A stretch of DNA of 64,000 bases from Saccharomyces mikatae IFO 1815 (Eukaryota > Ascomycota > Saccharomycetes > Saccharomycetales > Saccharomycetaceae): NCBI RefSeq assembly GCF_947241705.1, contig NC_079267.1, positions 522,501-586,500 of the forward strand, read 5' to 3'. This document shows positions 51,950 to 61,735 of this stretch, in pieces. Under the pieces are notes generated by a model. It was not told the origin of the DNA and did no database searches. It was given only the letters and a program-made list of their open reading frames with translations. The first letter of the stretch is position 1. Each line of letters starts with the position of its first letter. Made by a program: the position numbers and the translations under genes.

Positions 51950-53680
51950 ATGATTTCTGCTACAAATTGGGTGCCAAGAGGATTTTCTTCAGAATTTCCT
52001 GAAAAGTATGTTTTGGATGATGAGGAGGTGGAAAGAATCAACCAATTAGCACAATTGAACCTAGATGATGCTAAAGCTACTTTAGAAGAGGCAGAAGGTG
52101 AATTGGAGGTTGAAGTTAACACCAAGGCAGACGGTTCTGATAAGTTGAAAGATCAATTAGACGTAGACGATGATTTGAAGGAGTATAACCTGGAAGAATA
52201 CGATAATGAAGAAATAACCGATAATGAGGGTGGCAAAGATGTATCTATGTTTCCGGGACTAAGTAACGATAGCGATGTTAAATTTCATGAAGGTGAAGAA
52301 GGCGAAGATCCATACATTTCATTGCCTAATCAAGAGGACAGTCAAGAGGAAAAGCAAGAATTGCAGGTCTACCCATCTGATAATTTGGTTCTTGCGACAA
52401 GAACAGAAGATGACGTTTCATATTTGGATGTTTATGTTTACGACGATGGTGCTGGGTTCCATAGCGACGATATTCCCATTGAAGAAGGTGACGAAGCTGA
52501 TCCAGATGTTGCTCGTGGGTTAGTGCGTGATCCTGCATTATACGTTCACCATGACTTGATGTTGCCCGCTTTCCCATTATGTGTGGAATGGCTTGATTAT
52601 AAAGTCGGATCCAATTCCGAAGAAGCTGCTAATTACGCAGCTATCGGTACGTTTGACCCACAAATTGAAATCTGGAACTTGGATTGTGTCGACAAAGCGT
52701 TCCCTGATATGATTCTGGGTGAACCTCATGACAATTCTATGGCATCTTTACAAAGCAAAAAGAAGAAGAAGAAATCTAAAACTCAACACATCACTACGCA
52801 TCATACCGATGCAGTTCTGTCTATGGCACACAACAAACACTTCCGCTCCGTTTTAGCATCCACCTCGGCAGATCATACCGTGAAACTATGGGATTTGAAT
52901 TCAGGTAACGCAGCCCGTTCTTTGGCTTCTATTCATTCGAACAAAAATGTTTCATCATCTGAATGGCATATGTTGAATGGTTCCGTTCTTTTGACCGGTG
53001 GTTATGATTCTCGCGTGGCCTTAACAGATGTTAGAATCTCTGACGAGAGTCAAATGAGTAAATATTGGTCTGTCATGTCAGGTGAAGAGATTGAAACTGC
53101 TACATTTGCGAGCGAAAATATAATATTATGTGGTACTGATTCTGGTAACGTATATTCCTTCGATATTAGAAATAGTGAAAACTGTAAACCCGTTTGGACA
53201 TTGAAAGCACATGATGCCGGTATCTCCACATTGTGTTCAAACAAATTCATTCCTGGTATGATGAGTACTGGTGCCATGGGTGAAAAAACTGTCAAGTTAT
53301 GGAAATTTCCTTTGGTTGAAGCTGCAAACACCAAAGGCCCAAGCATGGTTCTGTCTCGTGACTTTGATGTCGGTAATGTTTTAACATCGTCATTTGCCCC
53401 AGATGTTGAAGTAGCAGGTACCATGGTTATTGGTGGTGTCAATAAAGTTTTGAAACTATGGGATGTTTTTACCAATAGATCTGTACGTAAAAGCTTTAAA
53501 ACTGAATTAGAGAACGTGCAAACGAGAGCTAAAGAAGAAGCCAAACAACTAGGGAAAAGTTCAAGAATCGCAAGAAAATACACTAATAATGATAATCCAG
53601 ATACTGTTATAACCATTGACGATCAAGGTGAAGACGAAGAAGAAAGAGAAGGGGAAGATGAGCATGATGACATGGCATGA
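51950..53680 (+). CDS. PWP1: WD40 ribosome-biogenesis factor Pwp1
   Basis: Nucleolar WD-repeat protein that acts with Nop12, Brx1 and others in early 60S assembly (5.8S/25S domain folding). The 576-residue product has an acidic N-terminus (about 25-170), then WD repeats. These include HTDAVLSMAHNKHFRSVLASTSADHTVKLWDL, AHDAGISTLCS..., KTVKLWKFP and VLKLWDVF. A basic then acidic tail ends EEREGEDEHDDMA. The length equals S. cerevisiae. Confidence 0.97.
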   Translation: MISATNWVPRGFSSEFPEKYVLDDEEVERINQLAQLNLDDAKATLEEAEGELEVEVNTKADGSDKLKDQLDVDDDLKEYNLEEYDNEEITDNEGGKDVSMFPGLSNDSDVKFHEGEEGEDPYISLPNQEDSQEEKQELQVYPSDNLVLATRTEDDVSYLDVYVYDDGAGFHSDDIPIEEGDEADPDVARGLVRDPALYVHHDLMLPAFPLCVEWLDYKVGSNSEEAANYAAIGTFDPQIEIWNLDCVDKAFPDMILGEPHDNSMASLQSKKKKKKSKTQHITTHHTDAVLSMAHNKHFRSVLASTSADHTVKLWDLNSGNAARSLASIHSNKNVSSSEWHMLNGSVLLTGGYDSRVALTDVRISDESQMSKYWSVMSGEEIETATFASENIILCGTDSGNVYSFDIRNSENCKPVWTLKAHDAGISTLCSNKFIPGMMSTGAMGEKTVKLWKFPLVEAANTKGPSMVLSRDFDVGNVLTSSFAPDVEVAGTMVIGGVNKVLKLWDVFTNRSVRKSFKTELENVQTRAKEEAKQLGKSSRIARKYTNNDNPDTVITIDDQGEDEEEREGEDEHDDMA

Positions 53681-53759
53681 ATCTGGATAGGAAAACATTA
53701 TAATAGAGTACATCGTAAGTACGAAAAAAAGAATCTATAGAAGATAATCCTGTATACTA

Positions 53760-53801
53760 ACATAAAATAAGCCTTAGAAGACATAAAATAAGCCTTAGAA
53801 G
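53760..53801. repeat. Perfect 21-bp tandem duplication
   Basis: Two identical 21-base copies abut at 53760-53780 and 53781-53801 (each starting ACATAAAATAAGCC). Identity of the copies suggests a recent duplication, 80-120 bases after the PWP1 stop. Confidence 0.95.
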
Positions 53802-53983
53802 AAAACAACAAAATACTTTTAACGTGAGCTATCAAGGTATACTTTAATATGTGATAACGTAACGCAATATAGTAGATAATGTACCGTATCATATCACCCG
53901 GTGTGGTATTTAAACGTGCAGAGTGATGTGAAAATTTTCTTTCTTTTTTTTAGTATTTTTTTTCCAAGTGAAATTTTTTCTGA

Positions 53984-54010
53984 GTGATGAGATGGGAAAT
54001 GAAAAATTTT
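53984..54010 (+). promoter_or_regulatory. PAC + RRPE of NOP56
   Basis: GTGATGAGAT (53984-53993) is a PAC-type motif and TGAAAAATTTT (54000-54010) a perfect RRPE, 100-130 bases before the NOP56 ATG. The order (PAC first) is inverted relative to CBF5 and PWP1 here. Confidence 0.7.
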
Positions 54011-54112
54011 GAGAGTTGTATAGTGTTTAGAGTTTTTCATATAGCCAATAGAAGTGTTTTGGAAGGTATATTTCTAGGGAAAAGAAGCGTGCAGTGCAGT
54101 ACTTAGTGAAAG

Positions 54113-55639
54113 ATGGCCCCTATTGAATATCTACTGTTTGAAGAACCTACTGGTTACGCAGTCTTCAAGGTTAAGTTGCAACAAGATGACATTGGTTCAA
54201 GATTGAAGGAAGTTCAAGAGCAGATCAATGACTTTGGTGCCTTTACCAAGTTAGTCGAGCTTGCCTCTTTTGCCCCATTCAAAGGTGCCGCTGAAGCTCT
54301 TGAAAATGCCAATGATATATCAGAAGGATTGGTCTCTGAAAGTTTAAAAGCAATCTTGGATTTGAACTTACCAAAGGCTTCCTCCAAAAATAAGAACGTT
54401 ACTTTAGCTATTTCCGATAAGAACTTAGGTCCTTCTATTAAGGAAGAATTTCCATATGTTGATTGTATCTCAAATGAACTTGCCCAAGATTTGATTCGTG
54501 GTGTCAGATTACATGGTGAAAAATTATTCAAAGGTTTACAATCTGGTGATTTAGAAAGAGCTCAATTAGGTTTGGGTCACGCTTACTCCAGAGCTAAAGT
54601 GAAATTTTCTGTTCAAAAGAACGACAACCACATCATCCAAGCTATTGCCTTATTGGATCAATTAGATAAAGATATCAATACTTTTGCTATGAGAGTTAAG
54701 GAATGGTATGGGTGGCACTTCCCTGAGCTGGCTAAATTAGTACCAGACAACTACACTTTCGCCAAGTTAGTCCTTTTCATTAAAGACAAAGCTTCATTGA
54801 ACGATGACTCCTTACATGATTTGGCTGCTCTTTTGAATGAAGATTCAGGTATTGCACAAAGAGTCATTGACAATGCCCGTATCTCCATGGGACAAGATAT
54901 ATCTGAAACTGATATGGAGAATGTTTGTGTTTTTGCTCAAAGAGTTGCTTCCTTAGCTGACTACAGAAGACAACTATACGATTACTTATGCGAAAAAATG
55001 CACACTGTTGCTCCAAACTTATCAGAATTGATTGGTGAGGTCATTGGTGCTAGATTAATTTCCCACGCAGGTTCTCTAACCAACTTATCTAAACAAGCTG
55101 CTTCAACCGTTCAAATTCTTGGTGCCGAAAAGGCTTTGTTCAGAGCTTTAAAGACTAAAGGTAACACTCCAAAATACGGTTTGATTTACCACAGTGGTTT
55201 CATTTCTAAGGCCTCTGCCAAGAATAAGGGCCGTATCTCTAGATACTTGGCCAATAAATGTTCTATGGCTTCCAGAATTGACAACTACTCTGACGAACCA
55301 TCCAATGTTTTTGGTTCCGTGCTAAAGAAACAAGTCGAACAAAGGTTAGAATTTTACAACACTGGTAAACCTACTTTGAAAAACGAATTAGCCATCCAAG
55401 AAGCTATGGAGCTTTATAACAAAGATAAACCAGCTGCCGATGACAAGGAAACTGAAGAAAAGGAATCCTCAAAGAAGAGAAAATTAGAGGACGATAATGA
55501 AGAGGAAAAGAAGGATAAGAAATCAAAGAAGGAAAAGAAGGAAAAGAAGGAAAAGAAGGAAAAGAAAGAGAAGAAGGAAAAGAAAGAAAAGAAAGATAAA
55601 AAGGAAAAGAAAGATAAGAAGAAGAAAAGCAAAGATTAA
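54113..55639 (+). CDS. NOP56: Box C/D snoRNP core protein Nop56
   Basis: Core protein of box C/D snoRNPs with Nop58, Nop1 and Snu13, directing rRNA 2'-O-methylation. The 508-residue product has the NOP5NT domain at the start (about 1-70) and a coiled coil. The Nop domain (about 160-410) contains IGEVIGARLISHAGSLTNLSKQAASTVQILGAEKALF. The KKE/KKD-repeat tail covers about 460-508. The length is 508 against 504 in S. cerevisiae (recalled). Also known as SIK1. Codon use is strongly biased. Confidence 0.98.
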   Translation: MAPIEYLLFEEPTGYAVFKVKLQQDDIGSRLKEVQEQINDFGAFTKLVELASFAPFKGAAEALENANDISEGLVSESLKAILDLNLPKASSKNKNVTLAISDKNLGPSIKEEFPYVDCISNELAQDLIRGVRLHGEKLFKGLQSGDLERAQLGLGHAYSRAKVKFSVQKNDNHIIQAIALLDQLDKDINTFAMRVKEWYGWHFPELAKLVPDNYTFAKLVLFIKDKASLNDDSLHDLAALLNEDSGIAQRVIDNARISMGQDISETDMENVCVFAQRVASLADYRRQLYDYLCEKMHTVAPNLSELIGEVIGARLISHAGSLTNLSKQAASTVQILGAEKALFRALKTKGNTPKYGLIYHSGFISKASAKNKGRISRYLANKCSMASRIDNYSDEPSNVFGSVLKKQVEQRLEFYNTGKPTLKNELAIQEAMELYNKDKPAADDKETEEKESSKKRKLEDDNEEEKKDKKSKKEKKEKKEKKEKKEKKEKKEKKDKKEKKDKKKKSKD

Positions 55640-55881
55640 AAGGAAAAATGAATCGAAATAAAGTATATTCCCACCTTTTTGTACGCGTTTTTTCTCTCTA
55701 AAGTTTTTTATATATATATATTATCTTTTGTTCCCTTCCAATATTCTTTTCTGAGATTTGGAAGCTGTATATTGTATATTTAGAAATATTATTAAATAAG
55801 AAGTCATATGCTATTTGAGCTTAAGATCCCCTTTATGTCTTCCTCATCTGTCACATCAGTTCTGAATCAGATTAACGCCGT

Positions 55882-56808
55882 TCATATATATAGGCCCGAT
55901 TGAGCGCCAATTGCCGCACTATCACATCTCCAGAGGCGATAGCATTCTTCATGATAGCTCGAATGGTCAAAACCAAGCCATTGGCCACATAAGCTGACTA
56001 AAGAGCCCATGTCAGACAAAGAAAGTTTTTCATATCCATTAGGCCCTTCACTAGGCACAACAAGACATTTAAACTTCATTCCCTTATTAACACCACCAAC
56101 CAACTGTGTTAATACACTTCCTATGAATCCTGTTATGAATTCTGGTGGTTTTAATGAACATTCGTCTTTTGTCATTACCTTCATATTAGCGATTTTATCG
56201 GAGGTACCAATAACAATTATTTCAGGGGACGACTCGACCAACCGTGATACAATACATCTGCTTATCATATTACCGAAGATTGGTGATATACTTAAAAAGT
56301 TCTCTTCAATGGAAAATAGTAACGTTTTCCCAAAGGAGTAAATGGGAAAAGAAAAGTCATACTTTGTTTCATCCGACATGGCACCTCTTGGAACAGGATC
56401 GACTTCATTGGGAAAATTTTCATCAAAATTCCAAGAGTGATCACCTGTAGATTGAACGGATCCTGAGTTCACTACTGTCAGTGTGGTTTCAATTTTACCA
56501 ACAGCGATCAATTGAAGAAGGTTCTTGGGAAATAACGGATTCATTATCTTTGTAGTGATGACAACTGTTGAATACTGAGAAACATCCAAATCCTGAGGTA
56601 ATTCTACTTTTGGAACTGGACAGGCTTCTAAGGAATGCAAATTTTTTGAAATCTCTGGGAAATCTAGTAGATGCCTTGGTTCTGGTATTTCATTCCATTG
56701 TTTAAACTTCAAAAAAAAAATTAGGTAATAAATAAGTTAGTAGATCTGCACTGGTAGAATGTAGTAGAGAAAAGAGTGAAAATCAAAGCGTTTATAACAT
56801 ACAAGCAT
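55882..56808 (-). CDS. PBA1: Proteasome assembly chaperone Pba1 (intron-containing)
   Basis: Subunit of the Pba1-Add66 chaperone that assembles alpha rings and stops premature 19S docking. On the minus strand exon 1 is 56808-56803 (ATGCTT, Met-Leu) and exon 2 is 56706-55882. Splicing joins Met-Leu to FKQWNEIPEP, giving 276 residues, the S. cerevisiae length and N-terminus. Without splicing the frame has no ATG at this position. The C-terminal LYI is an HbYX-type motif that docks in alpha-ring pockets. Also called POC1. Confidence 0.95.
56707..56802 (-). other. PBA1 spliceosomal intron
   Basis: A 96-base intron read on the minus strand: 5' site GTATGT from 56802, branch point TACTAAC at 56742-56736, polypyrimidine T run, 3' site AAG at 56709-56707. 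The branch A to 3' site distance is about 30 bases. All signals are consensus, and the split falls after the second codon. Confidence 0.95.
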
Positions 56809-57053
56809 CGTTCTAAATTAAATATTTACTATAATCTGGTGATATCTTGGCTGCCATTTCTTTATATTTCGGCTATTGCCACTTTACTTCATAACTTTAC
56901 CTCAACCAAGTCTGAAATTTCTAATGCGAAATGTAAAAAAATAAAAAAAAACTAAAGTAAAAGAACTAAAACCGCATTAAGCCAGAAGTGATTTACAAAA
57001 TAGCCTTACTTGAGATCCAAAGGTCGCGTATAAATTGAGATATAGCAAAAGCG

Positions 57054-57398
57054 ATGTCTGAACTAGGTACCAAATACCAACACTTACAAGGTGAGTTAGA
57101 AGAATTTATTGTAGCCAGACAAAAACTAGAGACACAGCTACAAGAAAACAAGATTGTAAACGAAGAATTTGATCAATTGGAGGAAAACACGCCTGTGTAC
57201 AAGCTAACTGGCAACGTCCTTTTACCAGTCGATCAAAGTGAAGCCCGTGGTAACGTGGACAAAAGATTAGAATTTATTGAAGCAGAAATTACAAGGTGCG
57301 AAAAGAATATAAAGGACAAGCAGGAACAATTGGAAAAGGTAAGAAACGATTTGATCAAACTAAATAATGCTGCAGCAGCCACTGGCCCAGACAGGTGA
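57054..57398 (+). CDS. YKE2: Prefoldin subunit 6
   Basis: Beta-type subunit (Gim1/Yke2) of the hexameric prefoldin that hands nascent actin and tubulin to the CCT chaperonin. The 114-residue product is two long helices around a beta hairpin (NTPVYKLTGNVLLPVDQSEARGNV), forming the prefoldin coiled coil. The length is the same as in S. cerevisiae. Convergent with COQ9; divergent from PBA1 with a 245-base spacer. Confidence 0.97.
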   Translation: MSELGTKYQHLQGELEEFIVARQKLETQLQENKIVNEEFDQLEENTPVYKLTGNVLLPVDQSEARGNVDKRLEFIEAEITRCEKNIKDKQEQLEKVRNDLIKLNNAAAATGPDR

Positions 57399-57567
57399 AA
57401 CGAACTTGCATCTTCTTGACGGAACAAGAAAGTATATACTAGTAAATCTAATCACCTTAACATTTTTCTATATACAGCTACGTAACCTGCAAACAAAATA
57501 CTTATGCATTTCACTGTTGTAAACTTCAAGTTAATGTGTTTAAATAATATATTAACATGTAATTTTG

Positions 57568-58350
57568 TTAACCCCTAACTAGTTGAGATTTAACCAAATT
57601 AACCGTGGACATTAAAGTGTACCAAGCAAACTCTTCTGTGTTATTATAGTACTCACCCAAACGCATAACTCTATTTAACTTATGCTTTGCAAAATCAAAA
57701 GTGTCTTTGTAATTATGGGATTTATCCTGAGCCATGAATAATTTCGACCCGATGTACGTACTTGAAACAGCTAGTCTCTTAGCATACCATGCAGAATCAT
57801 GATGGTCCTTTTCGTTAGAAAAGTAAATCATATCATCAGATAATCTATGTAACTCAGGAATAGCAGTTTCAAAGAGAAACCCACTTGGAATAGCCAATTG
57901 CGACATTAGTTCTGATAAACACCCGCCGATTGGCTTATCCATCTCTAATCTTCTCAATAACAAATGTTCCAACGAGGGTAATTTGTATTGTGGAGTTACA
58001 TCAGGGTTGATTGCTTCAGTTAGACGATATCTTTTGTCGACCAGCTGGAACTTTATCAGTTCCATGACAGCAGTGGAAGAATGAAAAAAAGAGGGTGAAT
58101 TGGAAGCACTTATTGAGGATATCATGGAAGAAGGATAGCCGAGTTCGTTCAGAGACTCAACTATGGATCTTTCAGAAAAGCCGTGTTTGGGAACATACTG
58201 TTCTAGGGCTAGGGATAATACCTTATATTGGGGTGATTCCTTCCCATAAGTCAAGGGCTTGATATGGTGTGACTTGACGTGTTCGATGGGATTTGGATGA
58301 TATAGACGAAAGGATGTACAGCCCTTTCTCAAAATGTTCCGACAAAGCAT
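57568..58350 (-). CDS. COQ9: Coenzyme Q biosynthesis lipid-binding protein Coq9
   Basis: Matrix-side inner-membrane protein of the CoQ synthome that presents ubiquinone intermediates to Coq7. The 260-residue product has a presequence (MLCRNILRKGCTSFRLYHP, about 1-20) and a TetR-like helical fold (LSLALEQYVPKHGFSERSIVESLNELGYPSS). A C-terminal amphipathic helix binds membrane. The length is as in S. cerevisiae. It lies downstream of MSS51 on the same strand, 343 bases away. Confidence 0.96.
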   Translation of the reverse strand: MLCRNILRKGCTSFRLYHPNPIEHVKSHHIKPLTYGKESPQYKVLSLALEQYVPKHGFSERSIVESLNELGYPSSMISSISASNSPSFFHSSTAVMELIKFQLVDKRYRLTEAINPDVTPQYKLPSLEHLLLRRLEMDKPIGGCLSELMSQLAIPSGFLFETAIPELHRLSDDMIYFSNEKDHHDSAWYAKRLAVSSTYIGSKLFMAQDKSHNYKDTFDFAKHKLNRVMRLGEYYNNTEEFAWYTLMSTVNLVKSQLVRG

Positions 58351-58693
58351 GGTTTATCTTAATATATGGTTTGCTATTCCTTTCCAAGTCGGGGAAAGCC
58401 TCTATTTTTAGGATCAAGAAATAGCTCCCCGTATTATTTATTACTATTGTTCTAGTTAATTTTCTTCCGTCTAATATGGTCCGAAAAGGAAAGATTATAG
58501 AGCAAATGTAGTGAACGATACAGGTGAATGGGTCAGCTGAATAAGGACTAGTCTAAATTAAACGGAAGGGAGATGAGGGTAGTTTTTTGTATTTACAAAT
58601 ATTGAGATATCATACATATGAAAAAAAGCTATAATAATGGTAGAAACTTGTGTATATATTTATAAGATGAAAGGCGGGAATAACCTCCGATAA
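58351..58693. other. COQ9-MSS51 tandem intergenic region
   Basis: A 343-base spacer with the COQ9 promoter and MSS51 3' UTR, including a Puf3-type motif (58590-58597, annotated). No gene seen. Confidence 0.4.
58590..58597 (-). promoter_or_regulatory. Puf3-type motif in the MSS51 3' UTR
   Basis: Read on the minus strand this is TGTAAATA, the Puf3 recognition element, about 100 bases past the MSS51 stop. Puf3 binds many nuclear mRNAs for mitochondrial proteins, so the site fits the gene. Confidence 0.6.
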
Positions 58694-60004
58694 TCATTGT
58701 CTCTTGATTGTGTGGTACCTTTTTCCTCTAAAGCCGGCAATATACATGTTGAATTGATAAACTTCTTGAGGGTTCATGTCATTCAATTCCCACTTGGTGC
58801 TGCCAAACACGTTTTTGACTGGGTCCATTAAAATATCCATTTCCTTACCGTACTTTGATTTGACAAGATTTAAGTCGTCCGTTAGATCTTTCTTATTGAA
58901 GCCTGTTGTAAAGATAGCGCACTTGGTTTCTAGCAACGCCTTCATGGTTTCACCCATCCATGAACCATGAGATTCGGGGGATGCGTAGCCTGGATGAAAA
59001 GTAAAAAAGACATCCATGTATGGATCATATGGGAAGAAATCTTGAGCCTCATGGAACACCTCGAAGAAGTCTGTACGGTGAATAAATTTCAGAGTCTCAT
59101 CTACCCTTTGTACTACCGGCGTGGTAGACTTTACATACTCTTGTTTATCTCTCTTGTATAGACATTCTGGTCCAATGAAATGTATTTCAAAATTCTGTTC
59201 TGGGAAAAGAAACTGCAGCTGCTTCCAGACGTGGCCTGGCAATTGAGCTTCAGCACGTGCACCTAGGATGAAAATCCTCATTGCACGGTTCTTAGTAGCT
59301 GTCAGTAAAGATCTATTTTCGAGTGGATATAAAGTATACCTAAGGGCGGCCAAAGATTTCAAACCTTCTAAAGTGATGGGCCCCTTTGGATTTAAAGAAT
59401 ACGGGGAAAATTTGTGCAGCAAGGACCCAATGGTAATGGGATAACTTAGCATTTTTGTAACCGCAGCTAATTGGAACTCTGTATCCATGGAATAGAAGGA
59501 TCTTGTGTAAAAGAACAAGTCCCAATTCGTAAGGTTTACGGCCTTGTCATAGCCCTGGTTCTGAGGGAAATCAAATTCAGGGAAGGGTCTACCGCTTCTT
59601 AGGTCATGTTCATATATATTAACTTTTTTCAAGATTTCATATTTTTTGGAGTCATGATATGCTTTATCCATCTCCCACGCCTCCCGTGAGTGGTGCGTTG
59701 GAATTCCAGAAAGAGGACATGTGTAGTTAATATCTTTGCCTGTAACTGGGCAGTGCGCTAGCGTTCTAATTTTAGCAGCCCTTTCACGCAAGTCCACTGA
59801 GGGCGACTGATCCCATGGGTGGAATCGATTCTCTGGAGTAGGATCGTCCGGAGAAGGAGGAGGATCCAAACCTAGGGCATTCCTAACGAAGCCCATGAGG
59901 TGACGACGTGTTTGGTGGGAAAGCACCAGTCTGTTATGTGACGACCTCCTTAGCAGATGGGAATACAGCTGAGTAGCTCCCGAAGGAACGTATAGCGCAG
60001 TCAT
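58694..60004 (-). CDS. MSS51: Mss51, COX1 translational activator
   Basis: Mitochondrial protein that activates translation of COX1 mRNA and binds newly made Cox1, coupling synthesis to cytochrome oxidase assembly. The 436-residue product has a short presequence and two Cys-Pro heme-regulatory motifs, HCPVTGK (C85) and TCPLSGI (C96). A zinc-finger-like N-terminal region and the conserved C-terminal domain follow. The frame is open eight codons upstream, but the ATG at 60004 gives the S. cerevisiae start (MTALYVPSGATQLY) and length. A Puf3-type site lies in its 3' UTR. Confidence 0.97.
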   Translation of the reverse strand: MTALYVPSGATQLYSHLLRRSSHNRLVLSHQTRRHLMGFVRNALGLDPPPSPDDPTPENRFHPWDQSPSVDLRERAAKIRTLAHCPVTGKDINYTCPLSGIPTHHSREAWEMDKAYHDSKKYEILKKVNIYEHDLRSGRPFPEFDFPQNQGYDKAVNLTNWDLFFYTRSFYSMDTEFQLAAVTKMLSYPITIGSLLHKFSPYSLNPKGPITLEGLKSLAALRYTLYPLENRSLLTATKNRAMRIFILGARAEAQLPGHVWKQLQFLFPEQNFEIHFIGPECLYKRDKQEYVKSTTPVVQRVDETLKFIHRTDFFEVFHEAQDFFPYDPYMDVFFTFHPGYASPESHGSWMGETMKALLETKCAIFTTGFNKKDLTDDLNLVKSKYGKEMDILMDPVKNVFGSTKWELNDMNPQEVYQFNMYIAGFRGKRYHTIKRQ

Positions 60005-60643
<639 letters not shown>

Positions 60644-60732
60644 CAGAACTAGCAGAGCTAGTATGGCTTTGGTGCATCTCGTATCTCCTCTTATTTCCTT
60701 TTTCCTCATCTTCATTTTTTGTTATTATTTCA

Positions 60733-60740
60733 TGTATATA
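60733..60740 (+). promoter_or_regulatory. Puf3-type motif in the COX24 3' UTR
   Basis: TGTATATA fits the Puf3 core UGUANAUA, 90 bases after the COX24 stop within the 135-base convergent COX24-HMX1 spacer. The sequence is locally AT-rich, so chance is possible. Confidence 0.5.
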
Positions 60741-60778
60741 TTGTATGTTATGTGTGTACTTAGACTTTTTTTTATACG

Positions 60779-61735
60779 TTATACTATGCTGAGAAAACTC
60801 TTCTTTACCAAGAAATAAAGAGTCCAGATGGCGATAATGGAGAGTATTAGCAATAGGACAGTGTTAAAAGATTTTCTAGTAGCGGATTCCTTGTTGAACA
60901 TCCATTCTTCGTACACGTACGTGACACATTTGAAGCTGAACTTGCCCATCAACTCGCGACGGTTCAACTCACCAATCTCTGCAACAATATTGAAGTTCCA
61001 GTCGAAAATTCCCTCCGCAACACTAATGATTTGCAACTTTTGCGCTTCCGTCAGTTCCGTCCTGGTGGCCAACTCATAATTCTTCTTGTACTCCAATTTC
61101 AAGCGTGTTTCTTCAGTAGGACCCAGATCGCTGAACGTGAAGAAGTTTGTACCCTTCTTGACCAGCTCTTTTTGCGATAGCTTCTCAAAGTTGGGGAATA
61201 GACCCAATCTTCTGTACAAATTCGATCGTATTAGCTTGCCGCCAGCGAAAAGCGCCAAGTAGAGGACGTGACAGTAGGAGAGAATGGTACACGGCTCCTT
61301 CTGTATGTTTTCATGAATGTTGTTGACAAACTGCTGCAGTACCGGTGGTTTCTCAAACGTGGCCAAGAACTCGTTCAACGACTCTGTGCTTTTGAACGTG
61401 TTCGAGTATAGTAGTTTCAGGTCTTTGTAGATCTGCGTAGATCTTCTAAAATCCTCAAGCCAGAATTGCTTCAAGATGGCTGAAGTTTGTAGTTCCTTCC
61501 CCGTCACAGGATCATTCAACAGGCGGTCTATTTCTTGCTCTATGGCATCGAATACATAGTAATAAGCCAGAATCCCCTGTCTATATATGAAGCCGTGCCT
61601 CATGGCAATGGCCATCTTTATGCCCATGAACGTGTTGATCTTGTTGTGGGCATCTCTTGTGTGAAAGTTGATTCTGTTGGCTAGTGCCCCAATATCAGTA
61701 GGTGATGGTATGATTTTATTGTTACTGTCTTCCAT
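60779..61735 (-). CDS. HMX1: Heme oxygenase
   Basis: ER tail-anchored heme oxygenase used to recover iron from heme; an Aft1-regulated gene in S. cerevisiae. The 318-residue product has the proximal heme-ligand segment TRDAHNKINTFMG with H30. A helical oxygenase body follows, with LYLALFAGGKLIRSNLYRRLGLF, then a C-terminal membrane anchor (about 292-311). An upstream in-frame ATG would add 20 residues. The start at 61735 (MEDSNNKIIPSP) matches S. cerevisiae. Confidence 0.96.
   Translation of the reverse strand: MEDSNNKIIPSPTDIGALANRINFHTRDAHNKINTFMGIKMAIAMRHGFIYRQGILAYYYVFDAIEQEIDRLLNDPVTGKELQTSAILKQFWLEDFRRSTQIYKDLKLLYSNTFKSTESLNEFLATFEKPPVLQQFVNNIHENIQKEPCTILSYCHVLYLALFAGGKLIRSNLYRRLGLFPNFEKLSQKELVKKGTNFFTFSDLGPTEETRLKLEYKKNYELATRTELTEAQKLQIISVAEGIFDWNFNIVAEIGELNRRELMGKFSFKCVTYVYEEWMFNKESATRKSFNTVLLLILSIIAIWTLYFLVKKSFLSIV

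Larger units (their letters stand above)
53681..54112. other. PWP1-NOP56 intergenic region
   Basis: A 432-base spacer with a 21-bp tandem duplication (53760-53801) in the PWP1 3' region and the NOP56 promoter with PAC and RRPE motifs (53984-54010). TACTAAC at 53755-53761 and GTAAGT at 53715-53720 are too close to be an intron. Confidence 0.45.

Noticed and set aside
53715-53771. GTAAGT and TACTAAC in the PWP1 3' region as a possible intron
   Set aside because: The two signals are only about 40 bases apart, below workable intron size, and no coding frame would be joined.
54214-54531. 105-codon minus-strand frame inside NOP56
   Set aside because: It corresponds in place to a dubious antisense ORF type seen in S. 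cerevisiae; fully inside a conserved gene.
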